DNA of 64,000 nt, taken from positions 2,604,001-2,668,000 of the forward strand of contig NC_091049.1 in assembly GCF_963966145.1 (NCBI RefSeq), read 5' to 3'. Both the position numbers and the translations under genes were made by a program. Below are positions 54,655 to 64,000 of the stretch, piece after piece. Each line of letters begins with the position of its first letter. Within the stretch, counting starts at the first letter, position 1. The stretch is from Tenebrio molitor. Lineage: Eukaryota > Arthropoda > Insecta > Coleoptera > Tenebrionidae. The notes beneath the pieces were generated by a model. It searched no databases. It was not told where the DNA came from and worked only from the letters and a program-made list of their open reading frames with translations.

Positions 54655-54800
54655 GTTTACAGATTAAGCCGGAAAACTATTTCAGAAATAAATTGACGAA
54701 GATGTGGTTTAATTTTGAAAATCAGTTTGAGGGCAAAGTGCTAAATGATAGATGTAATCTGGCATTGACGAAACGTTGGAAGGAAATACCCAATTGCTAA
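54655..54800 (+). pseudogene. exon 4 relic of a takeout-like gene
   Basis: The frame reads TKMWFNFENQFEGKVLNDR...LALTKRWKEI, matching the FNFENVFQDKELNDGFNRAMSRKWKQI helix of gene 15, then TAA. No preceding exons are found. It is the right-most trace of the array. Confidence 0.65.
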
Positions 54801-55317
54801 TCTGTTATTTTTTTAGTCTATGACGATTCCTATGCTGAAAAATATCGCGCTGCTTCAATAATTTGTATATTTGTGTTTATTATAAATTTAAAACTGTTTT
54901 TATTAATCAGAAATGTTTAAAAGTAAGACGCAGTTTCCGCAAGGCCAGAAAGGTCGCTCAGCACAAATAAAATTTCAAAGTGTTATTTCCGAATAAATTT
55001 TTATTTTAGATTTTTAATCTCACTTTTTTGTGTTTACTTAAGCTTATAGGTTATCAATCGAGGGAAAATCTCGAGCATGACCTTATAATCAACGATAAAT
55101 TTAAAAAAGGCTCAATTATTTGATTAATATATTTATTTGGTTCTATAAAAACCGTGCAGAATTATTCCTTCATTTATTCCTTGACATATTTGGCAAGATT
55201 GGAAGTTGTTACAACCGACGTCCACTCTATTTTGTACAAAGTCCTTTTAATCAATCACTCTAAACAGAGAAATTTTGATATTTGTAAAGTGATCGAGACA
55301 GTTTCGCAATTACGAAT
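54800..55317. other. upstream region of the serine protease gene
   Basis: AT-rich, no gene. GGTTCTATAAAAACC at about 55140-55153 is a good TATA box about 170 bp before the start codon. Confidence 0.45.
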
Positions 55318-58300
55318 ATGTATACAGGAAGTGTCATAAAATTGTTCCTCTTTTGTTTCATTGGTGAGTCTGCAAAAAAATAAAATAATTTCTCTACAGA
55401 GACATTTTTTTCAGTTGCCCAAGAAATAATCGATGCTAGGTAAGTCGTGGGATGGATTTTCAAGTGTTGTTTATTGTTGACACTACTTTTAAGTCGGCTT
55501 ACCATGACTTACCGCCTAATTAGTTAAGTCGTTTAAGGGGCGAATGTCTTCTACCTCCGCATCCTTCCTCCGGTCGGTGGTCAATAGTGAACAACAAATC
55601 TGTATTGATGCGAGGAGAGGTGCCGGAATACACAATTTTGAGAATAGAATGTAATGAAACTTATTTACTGGAAGGTTGTAAAATTGTTGTTTGTCTAAAT
55701 GGAAGCTGGATACCAAACATTGGTCACTGTTCAAGTAAATTCGTTCAATTAACTTGACCAAATAAATTTAAACTTCGCTTCTAGAAACATGTCCTCCAAT
55801 ATACTCCACGGCAATACTGACGGTAAAATGTACAGCGCGAGGTAAAGAGGCGATGAATTGCACCGACGCTCTCGATGGCACCGTAGCAAACTTCAGATGC
55901 GCTTCCTTCTATGAGGATTCGCGTCTTGCCAGACCCAAGGCGGTCTGCACGGATGGCAAATGGAGCGAAATCGTTCCCGATTGTCGACCAGGTTAGATGG
56001 TACTCGTTAAGTTAGAAATTTGAAAATGTTGCGATTTCTTGTAGTGTGCGGCAAGACCTCCATAACGAGAGATCCCACCTTGATCGTTGGTGGAAGAGTT
56101 TCCGAGAAAGGACAATTTCCTTGGCAAGCGGCTCTGTATTCCTCTCTACATCAATCGTTCCTTTGTGGAGGTACTTTGTTAAATGAAAAAGTTGTCTTGA
56201 CGGGTAAGTTTTCGAAGGTTTGGAAATTGTATATTAAAACATGAGTTTCATAAAAGTTATATTAAGACACGAGTCAGATTTGCAGCACGACTGCTGCAAG
56301 CAGGAGTGCCTGTAAATGACGAGTGCTCTTAAGTTTTATAAAACGAATTTTTTATGCTATTTTTTCTAATTTGCATATTAAATACATGTTTTTTAATTTT
56401 GGTAATTTAGGGAATTTTGTGACAGTTGGTGACGCATTTATTTCATGGTTAACATTTAAAGTAAAATTCTAAATTTGAATCTAGACTAAACATAATTGTC
56501 ATTTTTCGCAAGTGAAATTGCAATTAAAGATGAATTATCTAGAAATGCGGCAAATAGCAACTGAAAATAGTTCCTAGATTTCGGATGTGTTAATAGTTTA
56601 TTAACGCATTCAAAACGAATGCGTTAACAACTTTGTTAAAACAGCAAATTAGAAAAAGAGACTTACCTACCATTTTGAAGCGAAAGTGAAATTTTTTTAC
56701 TCCTTTCTGAAATAATTATAGAGTTCTCATTCTTCTTTCTTCTATGCCTAAACGTATTGTGTCACACGTCCAAATCTTTTCTGCTTCACAGTGTTCTTCC
56801 ACTAACAAATTCTTTACAAAATCCTTAATCACACAAGTTTACATTGTACTTTTCGCTTTATGGTCTTATGAATTGTTAACAAAATAATCTTGTCTGAATC
56901 AAAGAAATAATCATCACAGGAGTTTTATTTAGTAATTTAATTAAGTCAGAATGTCTTTTCCAAACAAATGATTTATTTTCTTCCATTAAATTTGAAATCA
57001 CAATGAATCTCAAGCAGTTTTATTGGGTGATTCAAAATGATTGTGAGTAAGTATTGCAACTATGTACGAAAATTTATGTGGCAACTGTGTGGATGGGATA
57101 GAGTTGACATTTGTATGACATTTCATAAGCGTGCATTTGATTTTTTAAATTCCATTACACATTGATTTGACAACTTTCAAAATTGCGCGACTATGAACTG
57201 TCAAAGAAATGTCACCTCTATCCTACCCACACAGTTGCCACATAAATTTTCGTACATAGGTGCCAGATTTATCCACAATTATTTTGAATCACCCAATATT
57301 TACATTTCGATTGCAAGATCGATGTTCAAGAAAACAATCCGATTGGTTTGATTTCCAATTTCACAATCAGCTGTGAAATAACATTTGTGCATGTAGGCAA
57401 ATAAATTGGAAGAGAAATAAAACAACTACTACATTTGTTGGACAGATCACGAAACAACACAAAAGAAAAAGCAAATATAATTTTATTTTAATTTACTGGA
57501 TTGCGTTTTTCCAGATTTTTCTTCAAATCTTCCAGATTTTTTTTCAATTGATAACAAAAAAAGAAGCATCAAGCAAGTATGTAGCTCCTATTGTCAGTTA
57601 TGATCGAGAGTGCATACAAAAATTATAATTTTTGAAATTTGTCCGAATTTTCCGACTTTCCTTTGTAATTGTCACGAATTTTTTTTTCCGAAATTTATCC
57701 AAAACCCTAACAAACAAAACCAAAAACGAATTACGCATAGCCATCGTTCGAATCCTGAGTTATGGTCTTGAGTTTATACAAAAAAGCACTCAGTTTTTCC
57801 CGAATTATTTTAATTTAGTTTTTCCAGATTTTTCTCCAAATATTCCAATTTTTTTTTCTATTGGAAACATTCAATTGAGTTATTTCCATCCCGGGGCATA
57901 TCTAACAAAAAAAAAGAATTAATCAAATATATCGTTCCTATCGTCAGTTGTGATCAAGAATGCATACAAAAATTATAATTTTTGTAGCTTGCCCCAATTT
58001 TCTGACTTTCCTTTGTAATTGTCCCGATTTTTTTCCTGACAATTTAATTCATACACTAAAAATCCCATAAGCAGCGTTTTTTTTTTGTCATTATGACAGC
58101 GAAAAAAGTTTGCCCTAACTTTTCCAGCGACAAAACGGAACCTAACTTTTGAAAGCGTCTGATTCTAGTAGGTCTGCATCATAGTGATTTACTATGGCGG
58201 ACAATAAATTTAGGCCGGCCTGTCATTGAGTTGACATCAAAATGTGAAGCTGGCATTATGTTCAACCAACCCCATTTTCGATTTTTGTCATTCTTGTCAT

Positions 58301-61300
58301 CGTGACAGCGATAATCAAAATTAAAATTGGGAAAAGAAGCGTGCACCAGAGAGAAGTGCTACTACAAATCAGTTATGCAAGTGCGTCCTGATCTGTAAGT
58401 TACGAAAAAGGCGAAGGAAACGCCAAACAGCTTGAAAACCTTCAGTTTGACAAACTGACACATCAGTCATAATGACAATAAATGGTCGCTTGCATTGACT
58501 TTTTTGAAATGTCAGAAATTTGCCGGCCTAAATTTATTGTCCGCCATAGTACGTATTAATTAAATTGTCTTACCGAATTACACTCAAGCTTTTTTTTTTG
58601 GTCGAAGTGAACTTGACATTTATAATTCGAGTTTTACTGTCTGGCAATTAAACTCAAAAAACTGCCAGAAAAAATTACTCGTCCTACGGACTCGTAATTT
58701 TTTCAGAGGCAGTTTTTTTCGTTAAATTGATAGGCAACAAAATTCTCATTGAAATGTCATATTTACTTCGACAAAAAAAAAGCTCTCGTGTAATTATAAG
58801 TGAAAACTTTTTCACGACTATAACGAACAAAACAAAAAAAGAATTATGCATATCCATCACAAAATTCCCATAGAAAAAAGCACTTTCAGTTTTTTCCGAA
58901 TTTTCCAATTTTCCGGGCAACTTTTCCAATTTTTTTTCATAACAATCTGATTCTGACTATCACGAACATTTAAAAAAAAAGAATTAGCCAAATCGGTCCT
59001 GCCGTTCTCAAGTGATGAGCTTACCAAGGAACATAATTTCATTTTTGTTATACAGAATGTCTCAGCTAAGATTTTCGAACTTAATAAAATAACTCAGTTA
59101 TTTTCCAGCGGATTTTTGTAAAATTTAAAATGCAGATATTTTAGAAGGTGAAGAATAAAATTCCATTAATGCAATCACCCAAGCCTTAAAAACGTAATTT
59201 TTACATGCCGTTTTAAAATGTTGAATCAATTTGCATAAAAAATTGTTCGTCAATAAAAAATGCTGTAGGGAAAAACTCGTCCTTGAAAGACGTCTGGTTT
59301 GCAAGAAAAAAGCAAAAAACTGTGTTAAACGTGGCTGCAAATGCAAAAACGTAGACGCGTATGAAACAAACGCGCAATTTTGCAAAATTTTGGTCATCCC
59401 TTTTCATGACATATTTGACGTTTATCTTGCTAACCTTACAAAGTTAAAGACAACATTTGGACGTAATTTATTATACCGGATGGTTTCATTCTTCCATAAA
59501 GCTCAAAAACACGATCGGGATATTTTAGCAAGGTAATTTAGTTCACGTACGCTTCCTGTGTCTTCAAATAAATTGACGACTCTCTTAACCTTACATTTTG
59601 TAAAGCCAACATTTGGATAGTGTTCCACGAGAAAACGAACTGTGTCATTGAAGTTCTTACGACACTCTCCATAGGCACTTTTTTTTTCCTTTTTCAACAA
59701 TATTGAAATTTCTGGTGCTGTAGTCTATTTTTAGAGTATTTTCAATAAATTTTCACAATTTGACGTTTCTAATAAAGCGCGCCCAATTTTGACAGAATTT
59801 AAAGGGTGTACAAAATGTTGCTTGGCAATTAATCATCAACTGTTTCAAAAAGTAACTGCTCATATACTTTCAAATTTTACATTAAATTTTTAACGACAAA
59901 ATCTAATCTTTTCGTTGAATCAGACAAGTGATTTATTTAATTGTTTGTGTAGATCCCTATTTTTTAATGTTTAACAATCTAATAATAATCGCGCATAATT
60001 TTAAATAAAGGAAACGTGTGTTAAAATTACATTTTTTAACTCTAAAATATCTGCATTTTAAATTTCATAAAAATCCGTTGGCAAATAACCGAGATATTAG
60101 GCTCGAAAGTCTTAGCTGAGACACCCTGTATAGATTTCTCTTTGTAATCTATTTCGAGAATTAACACCAACGAATTTCATCCTTTTCTTCGCCAATACGT
60201 TATTATCATCATTCATTAAGTTACTTGAATTCACTTGTTTTTATTACTTCTTCCTTAATTTGCTGCTGTCCCATCAAACACATGTTTGTTATTTATTAAT
60301 GTAATCACACTGTATTTTTTAATTTATTAGCTGCACATTGCATAACCGACGTCTACGGAAAGATGCTTCCCAAGGAAAATTATCTTGTGGCAGTTGGAAA
60401 ACATTACAGAAAATATGACGATCCTCGCGACTCGAATCATTCTCAAACTTCTGTCGTAAGTTGGATTAACCACGTAGAGTGAACATTAGTTTTATTTAAT
60501 TTTCTAACAAGATCCAAGACATGTTCGTCCCTGACGAATACGAAGGAGTTGATCAGAATTTATTGGCAGACATTGCTGTAATTGTTACGTTGAGAACTTT
60601 CAAACTTTCGGTGAGAGTTCAACCTGTCTGCGTTGACTGGACAAGAAATTATGAAAGCGCCATATTAAAATCCGATCAAAGTAAAAGGGGATTTGTAAGA
60701 TTTACACCATAAACATTGATGTTTTGTAATGCCACATTACAGGTGAGCGGTTGGGGTAACACTCGAGAAACGGGCGATTTATCTAATGAACTCAGACAAC
60801 TAAGAGTTCCATCTATCCCTAAGAAAAAGTGTAAAAAAGATGTACCAGAGGAATATAAAAGATACGTAACCTATGATAAATTATGTGCAGGTTACTTGGA
60901 AAATGGTAATTAGATCGAATATTTTCTACTCGGTCGTGTACGGTAGGGTTGTATTTCCGTAACTGGTTGCAGGTTCTTCGGTTTGCCACGGAGACAGCGG
61001 GGGCGGATTAGTTTTTAAATATTCAAACAGATTTTTTATTGCTGGCGTCGTAAGCTTAGCTCCTTTAGCTGACACGGCGGAAGGAGGATGTAACAGTCAC
61101 CAGTACGGCCTCTACACTGTGGTCTACAATTACTCTGACAATTTTATTTTAAGAAATATGGTTCGATTCAAACCGTGAGTTGAAATAAATCAGAGAAATG
61201 TCTCGATTACCTTTGGGTTTTAGATCGATTGGTGGCGATGACAAGTGTGAAAATTGCACAACAGCTACTCCACCACCGACCATTACTGATGAAACTGGAC

Positions 61301-62968
61301 TCACCGAACCTACAAAATCAACCGAACAACCAGAGTAAGTAAAAACTGCGACTGAAAGAAACCCATTGATAAACATGATTAAGGGATGGTTGTATTTTGC
61401 CGGAACATCCGGATTCAGGTCGATGGTCCGTTTTGGGAAACTCCTCTCAACTGTTTTCACCAGGAAAATTTGTCCAGAAAAGTACCACTCTAAGATTACA
61501 ATGCAACGATAAACATAAACTGGATGGTCATGACCTTCTTGTATGTCGTTCTGGGAGTTGGTCGGCAAAAGTTGGCAAATGTCTAAGTAAATATCGAAAC
61601 CTTTCCTTTAACCACGACTCACATTCTTGAAAATCTTACTTCAGAGACTTGCTCGTCCATCCAGAACACGGTCAGAACGAAAGTGATTTGTAAGTTTAAA
61701 GGCAAAGAGATTGTGAACTGCACGAATCCCATCGATGGTGCAATTGCGAAGTTCAAATGTGCTCAGTTTTATGAAGAAAAAAGTTTAAATCTCGAACCTC
61801 TACTGTGCGTGGATGGCACTTGGTCCAGAGCTGCTCCAAAATGTGTTCCAGGTTAGTTAGTCAAAAGAAAATAGGTCCAAGAGAAACACTTTCAGCAACT
61901 TTTTAGTGTGCGGTCAAAAATCAAATACCAGCAACGCATTAACCGTCAACGGAAGTTCAGCATTTAAAGGACAATTTCCTTGGCATGTGGCTATTTATCG
62001 ACGACTCAGAATAGCAAAAATAAACAAATTAAGTTGCAGTGGAACGTTAATAAGTGAAAGAATGATTTTGACAAGTGATTATTCCCTAATCTGCCGATTA
62101 TTATCAGGTCAATTGTAATATTTTTTAGCTGCATACTGTGTCACACAAATCACAGATTATGAAGCTAAAGTCCTTCCTAAAAGTGCTTACACCCTTGTAG
62201 TTGGAAAATATTATAGAAATTATTCCGATCCTCGGGATGCTCATCAAGCGCAGTTCTCTGAGGTTAAATTATGTTAAACAAATTGAAAAAGTTCACTTTT
62301 GCATTTTCTGTTTAAGGTGGAAGAAATTTTCGTTCCTGAGCAATACGAGGGTTTATTAGGAAACCATTTGGGAGATATTGCAATAGTGGTGTCGAAAAAA
62401 GTTTTCAAGTTTTCACTCACTGTTCAACCGGTCTGTGTTGACTGGACAAAAACTTCGGACGACTTTTCAAACTCCGAAAATAAAATTTTTGGATATGTAG
62501 GTTCCATGATGTTGATATTAAAATCGTTTATATTTTATAAATTTGCGTTGTTGTAGATTAACGGCTGGGGTTACATAACTAAAAGATCGTCAGATGAACT
62601 AAGAAGTATTGTTGTTCATTTGGTTAGCCGTCAAGATTGCCTTTTGGATATTCATCTATTTGTACAGGACCGTTTAACATCGGACAGGATATGTGCTGAG
62701 TACCGAAATGGTAATGAACAAGATGTTGCTCTTTAATAATTGTAGATAATTTTATAGATATATTTTAGAAACTTCTTTCTGCTTAGACGATACTGGAGGA
62801 GGACTTGTCTTTAAACATGCAGACAACAGATTCTACATTTTTGGAGTTTTGTCTTATGTTCCATTTCCGTTGGCAGGAACGAAAAAGTGTGTCACCATGT
62901 ATACTAATATTAAATTTTACGTTGACAACTTTCTGTTAGAAAAAATCGCTCGATATAATAATTTATAG
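55318..62968 (+). CDS. ModSP/HP14-like double-unit protein: (Sushi-Wonton-S1 protease) x2, second protease inactive
   Basis: Seventeen exons: 55318-55363, 55415-55439, 55538-55734, 55785-55991, 56045-56203, 60331-60455, 60512-60694, 60743-60905, 60973-61174, 61224-61334, 61384-61586, 61645-61851, 61907-62074, 62129-62262, 62317-62496, 62557-62710, 62769-62968; 2664 nt, 887 aa, every junction in phase. Signal peptide MYTGSVIKLFLFCFI. Unit 1: Sushi (C27-C88), Wonton-like (C92-C156), S1 domain from IVGG at 172, with H214 (AAHC), D273 (ADIAV) and S377 (GDSGG). Residue 371, six before the Ser, is Ser, so chymotrypsin-like specificity is likely, and the activation site follows Leu171. A Thr/Pro linker (about 436-472) joins unit 2. 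Its S1 domain has VNGS for IVGG, Y668 for His, D730 kept and T830 for Ser. ModSP/HP14 relatives start extracellular immune protease cascades; the LDLa repeats usual there are absent. Two separate genes would be the alternative, but no second signal peptide is visible. Confidence 0.85.
56240..56350. repeat. foldback repeat with ACGAGT core
   Basis: GTTTCATAAAAGTTATATTAAG pairs loosely with CTTAAGTTTTATAAAAC; inside, GACACGAGTCAG and GACGAGTGCTC repeat the ACGAGT motif. It resembles the 1570-1690 foldback in layout and in its GTTTCATAA edge. Confidence 0.45.
57023..57296. mobile_element. TTGGGTGATTC MITE, copy 4
   Basis: TTGGGTGATTCAAAATGATT ... AATTATTTTGAATCACCCAA, TA on each side, two arms of about 130 bp. 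Terminal pairing is perfect for 20 bases apart from one mismatch, better than in the other copies. Confidence 0.72.
58192..58549. mobile_element. 358-bp TA-flanked TIR element (CTATGGCGGAC ends)
   Basis: The left end CTATGGCGGACAATAAATTT and the right end AAATTTATTGTCCGCCATAG are exact inverted copies for at least 20 bases, extending to GGCCGGC. TA flanks both ends. The ends are unlike the CAGGGTG group, so this is a separate family. No ORF. Confidence 0.75.
58590..58800. repeat. foldback repeat with ACTCGTCC...GGACTCGT core
   Basis: Outer arms AATTACACTCAAGCTTTTTT / AAAAAAGCTCTCGTGTAATT; the inner arms AAAAAACTGCC and GGCAGTTTTTT surround a perfect hairpin ATTACTCGTCCTACGGACTCGTAAT. Non-coding. 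Confidence 0.6.
59053..60128. mobile_element. 1.08-kb TA-flanked TIR transposon remnant
   Basis: Ends CAGAATGTCTCAGCTAAG and CTTAGCTGAGACACCCTG next to TA, with arms of about 100 bp (AAATGCAGATATTTTAGA / CTAAAATATCTGCATTT). On the minus strand (59503-59700) a frame reads AYGECRKNFNDTVRFLVEHY...VVNLFEDTGSV, which resembles the helix-turn-helix (DUF4817-type) N-terminus of insect transposases. It is therefore probably a deletion derivative of an autonomous element. Confidence 0.68.
59503..59700 (-). pseudogene. transposase N-terminal helix-turn-helix fragment
   Basis: Sixty-five codons from MLKKEKKSAYGECRKN to a stop. GECRKN...HYPNVGFTKCKVKRVV..FEDTGSV follows the pattern of the DUF4817 helix-turn-helix (GECxxN...FPN...F.ETGSV). 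No DDE catalytic region follows inside the element. Confidence 0.5.
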
Positions 62969-63041
62969 AATAATAATTTGAAACAATTTACAATGATTTT
63001 TGTGAATTTTCTAAAACTTCAATAAACGCAACCGAAATGGT

Positions 63042-63095
63042 AAATTGGTTCCCAAAAGTGATTACACCTTTGCAGTTGGAAAAATACTGCGCTGC
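63042..63095 (+). pseudogene. relic of a third protease unit
   Basis: The frame NWFPKSDYTFAVGKILRC matches LPKSAYTLVVGKYYRN of exon 14 in unit 2 (and LPKENYLVAVGKHYRK of exon 6), with close base-level similarity. It lies 70 bp after the stop codon, unaccompanied by other exons. Confidence 0.55.
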
Positions 63096-63776
63096 AAAAA
63101 AATCAGAACACTAAATATTTATTCAAGGATTTTGACAGAATTTACAAAGTTTGATAAACTTAGCGAAACATATCGACGATCAGTAAAATCATCCACAAAC
63201 GATGGCGCACTGTAATCTTTTCAATCGCTAAAGTTACACAACACGTGACATAAAATTGCACAACAAGACTCAAGATTAGGATATCTAACGGCCTAACTGA
63301 ATACTGCGCGCGCCATTTACAAAATCCTGCAACGAAATGCGTCATCCCTATTGGCTACTCTATTCCACTAACCAATAGAAAGGTTACTTCTGGACCAGGA
63401 TATTTGGCGTCTTAAAAAACAAGGCAGAATCCTAAAAATTTAGCTGTTTTTCCAAAAGTAACAACCGAAAAAGACCTAATATCCTTCAAAGAGCACCAAT
63501 TTTTATGCACCCCAAAAGTACCCAAATATCTGTAGGCCACCAAAAATTGGGCACACGAAAAAACCGTTGACAATCACCTAAAATCATGTAAAATTACATC
63601 AAGAGCACCTTAAAAAAACTAACAAAGTACCTTGTTTTAAAGACCGCAAAATGGCTTTTTTTGTTCGACACTGTCAGAATTTGAGAATTTTCTCCTATGT
63701 GAACGGATTTTGATAAATGTCACCACTTGTCAAAACGAAACGTCAAGCTAATTTTAAAGGTTTTTATACTGAAAAA

Positions 63777-64000
63777 TGCTTTATTTTGCCCTACGGGCTT
63801 TCAGATTCCTGATTACAAAACATAAAAAATAACAATTTATTGTTCTCCCTCACTCCTCTCGTTCTCTATTCTTTCTCTCCTCTTGCTTATTCTTTCATCC
63901 ATCTCCCTGCCGTCTTCGCTCCCTATTAATCCCCATTCCCTTCTCTTTCTCTCTCTCATTTCGCCGCATATGTTTGATCTTCTCACTATCCTCGCGTCAC
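63777..64000 (-). mobile_element. APE-type non-LTR retrotransposon copy D, runs off the window
   Basis: AAAATGCTTTATTTTGCCCT, ACGGGCTTTCAGATTCCTGA and the CTCTC-rich stretch after it match the 3' end of LINE copy A (3911-4130) base for base over most of its length. Minus orientation; only the 3' end and the last part of ORF2 are in view. Confidence 0.8.

Larger units (their letters stand above)
56940..58930. repeat. dispersed repeat R, inverted copy 3
   Basis: Inverted relative to copies at 32695 and 39283: ATTTGAAATCACAATGAATC next to the MITE, ATCGATGTTCAAG, CAGATTTTTCTTCAAATCTTCC and, at the far end, GAATTTTCCAATTTTCCGGG. It is longer than the others because a TIR element (58192-58549) and a foldback (58590-58800) are nested in it. 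Confidence 0.6.
56204..60330 (+). other. 4.1-kb repeat-filled intron 5 of the serine protease gene
   Basis: GTAAGT donor and TTATTAG acceptor split the codon before the catalytic AHC. All other introns of the gene are 46-98 bp. It contains a foldback (56240-56350), repeat R inverted (about 56940-58930) with nested MITEs at 57023 and 58192, a foldback at 58590 and a TIR element at 59053-60128. No gene of its own. Confidence 0.75.
62969..64000. other. 3' flank of the protease gene
   Basis: AATAAA at 63021-63026 is the likely polyadenylation signal. A protease-exon relic follows (63042-63095). The rest has no gene: short palindromic sequence, then a segment (about 63650-63765) that is the inverse of 13590-13740, then a LINE copy from 63777. 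Confidence 0.55.

Noticed and set aside
61175..61383. Splitting the protease locus into two genes at the TGA after exon 9
   Set aside because: No TATA box, signal peptide or start codon precedes exon 11. Exon 10 encodes a typical Thr/Pro linker with good splice sites and exact phase. Kept as an alternative only.

Overview
The window looks like nuclear DNA of an insect, most likely a beetle. The genes have many short introns (about 48-60 bp) with GT-AG borders and AATAAA polyadenylation signals. The gene families (takeout/juvenile-hormone-binding-protein-like, an insect Tret1-like sugar transporter, and a ModSP/HP14-like Sushi serine protease) are arthropod families. About half of the DNA is transposable-element debris. 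The species is not fixed by anything I can see; Coleoptera is an inference.

The main feature is a tandem array of takeout/JHBP-like genes from about 2.6 to 53.7 kb. I can assemble 15 intact genes, all with the same four-exon layout (typically 64 + 238 + 134 + 302 nt, about 245 aa): three on the minus strand (2621-3516, 5988-6882, 11025-12075) and twelve on the plus strand (14798-53672). There are also at least four relics: a promoter plus partial exon 1 at 38214, a gene truncated in exon 2 at 40696, and exon 4 fragments at 47720 and 54660. By sequence they fall into sub-types: A (genes 1, 5, 8), B (2, 6), C (4, 7, 9 and the pseudogene), D (10, 11), E (3, 12, 13) and a more divergent pair F (14, 15). 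Most share a promoter module: a box AACCTTGAATAAACTGGAA about 150 bp before the ATG, a CTGCAACGAGTTTACAAATG-type box, then a TATAAATA box. Blocks have been duplicated, inverted, recombined and broken. One visible event is a tandem duplication of a C-D-E gene triplet in which each copy lost a different member. Within the minus-strand part sits a single Tret1-like sugar transporter (9214-10644).

The right end (55318-62968) holds one 17-exon gene for an 887-aa protein that I assembled by hand and that stays in frame throughout. It encodes signal peptide, Sushi, Wonton-like, S1 protease, Thr/Pro linker, second Sushi, second Wonton-like, second S1 domain. The first protease has an intact His/Asp/Ser triad. 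The second has Tyr and Thr in place of His and Ser and should be inactive. A scrap of a third unit follows the stop codon.

Mobile DNA: three copies of one APE-type non-LTR retrotransposon family (3902-5572, 18275-21809, 63777-end); an R2-like, restriction-like-endonuclease type LINE (26436-29699) nested inside a TA-flanked long-TIR element (25922-30509); an 8-bp-TSD hAT-type MITE in an intron (45817-46481); a probable 164-bp solo LTR (25049-25212); many TA-flanked foldback MITEs; and a 2.1-kb purine-rich degenerate satellite (48340-50480). Because the gene array is duplicated, several insertions have a paralogous empty site inside the same window, which fixes their boundaries directly.
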